A DNA stretch of 64,000 nucleotides from Spirosoma oryzicola (GTDB lineage Bacteria > Bacteroidota > Bacteroidia > Cytophagales > Spirosomataceae): NCBI RefSeq assembly GCF_021233055.1, contig NZ_CP089538.1, positions 973,501 through 1,037,500 of the forward strand. The letters are read 5' to 3'. This document shows positions 63,423 to 64,000 of the stretch, one piece after another. Within the stretch, counting starts at the first letter, position 1. The number at the start of each line of letters is the position of its first letter. The notes under the pieces were generated by a model. It saw only the letters and a program-made list of their open reading frames with translations. It ran no database searches and was not told the DNA's origin. Made by a program: the position numbers and the translations under genes.

Positions 63423-64000
63423 CTAGAACGAAACAGCCAGACTGGTTGTCAGCGACGTATTGGTCCGGCTAAGGTTGCTAGTGGATTCAAAGATAGCGTC
63501 TTGGCTATTGTAGAGTTTACCTTCGATGCGGAACACCGCCGAGGGCAGGATAAAGTAGTCGACGTTGAGCGAATACCCCCAGGTTTTAAAGCCGTTCGGT
63601 GTACCCGTTGCAATGATGACACCATTCTTGTCGTCGTAGTATTCAACGCGTCCCGCCAGTTTCAGCGCGTCGCTGATCGAGTACCGCACGATAACCACGG
63701 GCGAATACCAGACGTAGCTACCAGTACCAACCCGCTGATTGTTGGAGTCGACGGGTTTGCGGTCAGCACCAATATCGAAGCCGAGAATGGCGCTGACCTT
63801 TCGGTTGGCGTTCAGGATAGTATAGACATTATTGTAGAAACGCGTCTGCTTCAGCGAGTCAGGACGATCACTACCGAGGAACGCGCTCCAATTCAGGACA
63901 ACGTTGGCGTTGGGTTTGTACTGCACCTGCGTGCTGAGGGCAGGACCCGAATAGCCGGGCAATTTAGCAATCCGTTGCCAGCCATTAACGACGGAGCCAA
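63423..64000 (-). CDS. Outer-membrane beta-barrel porin, 5' end outside the window
   Basis: The frame is open to the right edge, so about 190 C-terminal residues are visible. They show alternating strands typical of a barrel (YVWYSPVVIVRYSISDALKLAGRVEYYDDKNG, FKTWGYSLNVDYFILPSAVFRIEGKLYNS) and the terminal Phe of outer-membrane proteins (TTSLAVSF). In this phylum such porin-like proteins are encoded with kdp genes. Seventeen bases upstream of the KdpD-type sensor gene, so kdpABC is likely further right, outside the window; this is inference. Confidence 0.8.
   Translation of the reverse strand, partial: GSVVNGWQRIAKLPGYSGPALSTQVQYKPNANVVLNWSAFLGSDRPDSLKQTRFYNNVYTILNANRKVSAILGFDIGADRKPVDSNNQRVGTGSYVWYSPVVIVRYSISDALKLAGRVEYYDDKNGVIIATGTPNGFKTWGYSLNVDYFILPSAVFRIEGKLYNSQDAIFESTSNLSRTNTSLTTSLAVSF

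Overview
The window looks like chromosomal DNA of a Cytophagales bacterium (Bacteroidota), probably Spirosoma or a close relative. The support is two SusC/SusD outer-membrane loci, promoters with the Bacteroidota -7 box TAnnTTTG, many secreted proteins with signal peptides ending in AxAQ, families typical of the phylum (GSCFA, DUF4468, SusD, KdpD-like sensor with porin) and a base composition near 50% GC. Assignment to a genus is inference. I saw no tRNA, rRNA, CRISPR array, intact insertion sequence or prophage.

Layout. 0-11 kb: the end of an unknown membrane protein, then a mostly minus-strand run: kinase-fold protein, glutamine-synthetase-family ligase, GH29 fucosidase, nucleoside transporter, polyphosphate kinase, gyrB. 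11-19 kb: tsaE-ald-unknown, a Gfo/Idh/MocA oxidoreductase, and a SusD gene whose SusC partner has lost its 5' third. 19-28 kb: a lone secreted protein, phosphoglucomutase, a long D-Ala-D-Ala ligase-like protein, the GSCFA-mrp-NfuA-like iron-sulfur cluster, a small RNA-polymerase alpha-CTD-like protein, and rpsF-rpsR-rplI. 28-36 kb: a coiled-coil membrane protein, a YggS-like PLP protein, DUF423, prfC, two small secreted proteins and a large secreted M14 peptidase. 36-41 kb: a complete SusC/SusD pair. 41-45 kb: OmpA-like protein, endonuclease III, two small or unknown genes and a 0.7 kb gene-free AT-rich stretch. 45-51 kb: a heavy-metal RND efflux operon. 51-54 kb: aminotransferase operon. 54-64 kb: an OmpR-type response regulator and histidine kinase, a SulP anion transporter behind tandem 11-bp repeats, and a potassium cluster (Kup, histidine kinase, KdpD-type sensor, porin) that leaves the window on the right.

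The most interesting non-coding signals are: (1) a dispersed palindromic repeat seen at 36.1 kb and 54.2 kb, with a 24-bp core, paired in opposite orientation with the same 16-bp spacer at both sites; (2) six 11-bp direct repeats directly upstream of the SulP promoter and immediately after a response-regulator/kinase pair, which look like the binding array of that regulator; (3) a 24-bp-arm perfect palindrome at the broken end of the truncated SusC. The most interesting gene arrangements are the split KdpD system fused in an operon with kup, and a stand-alone alpha-CTD-like protein.
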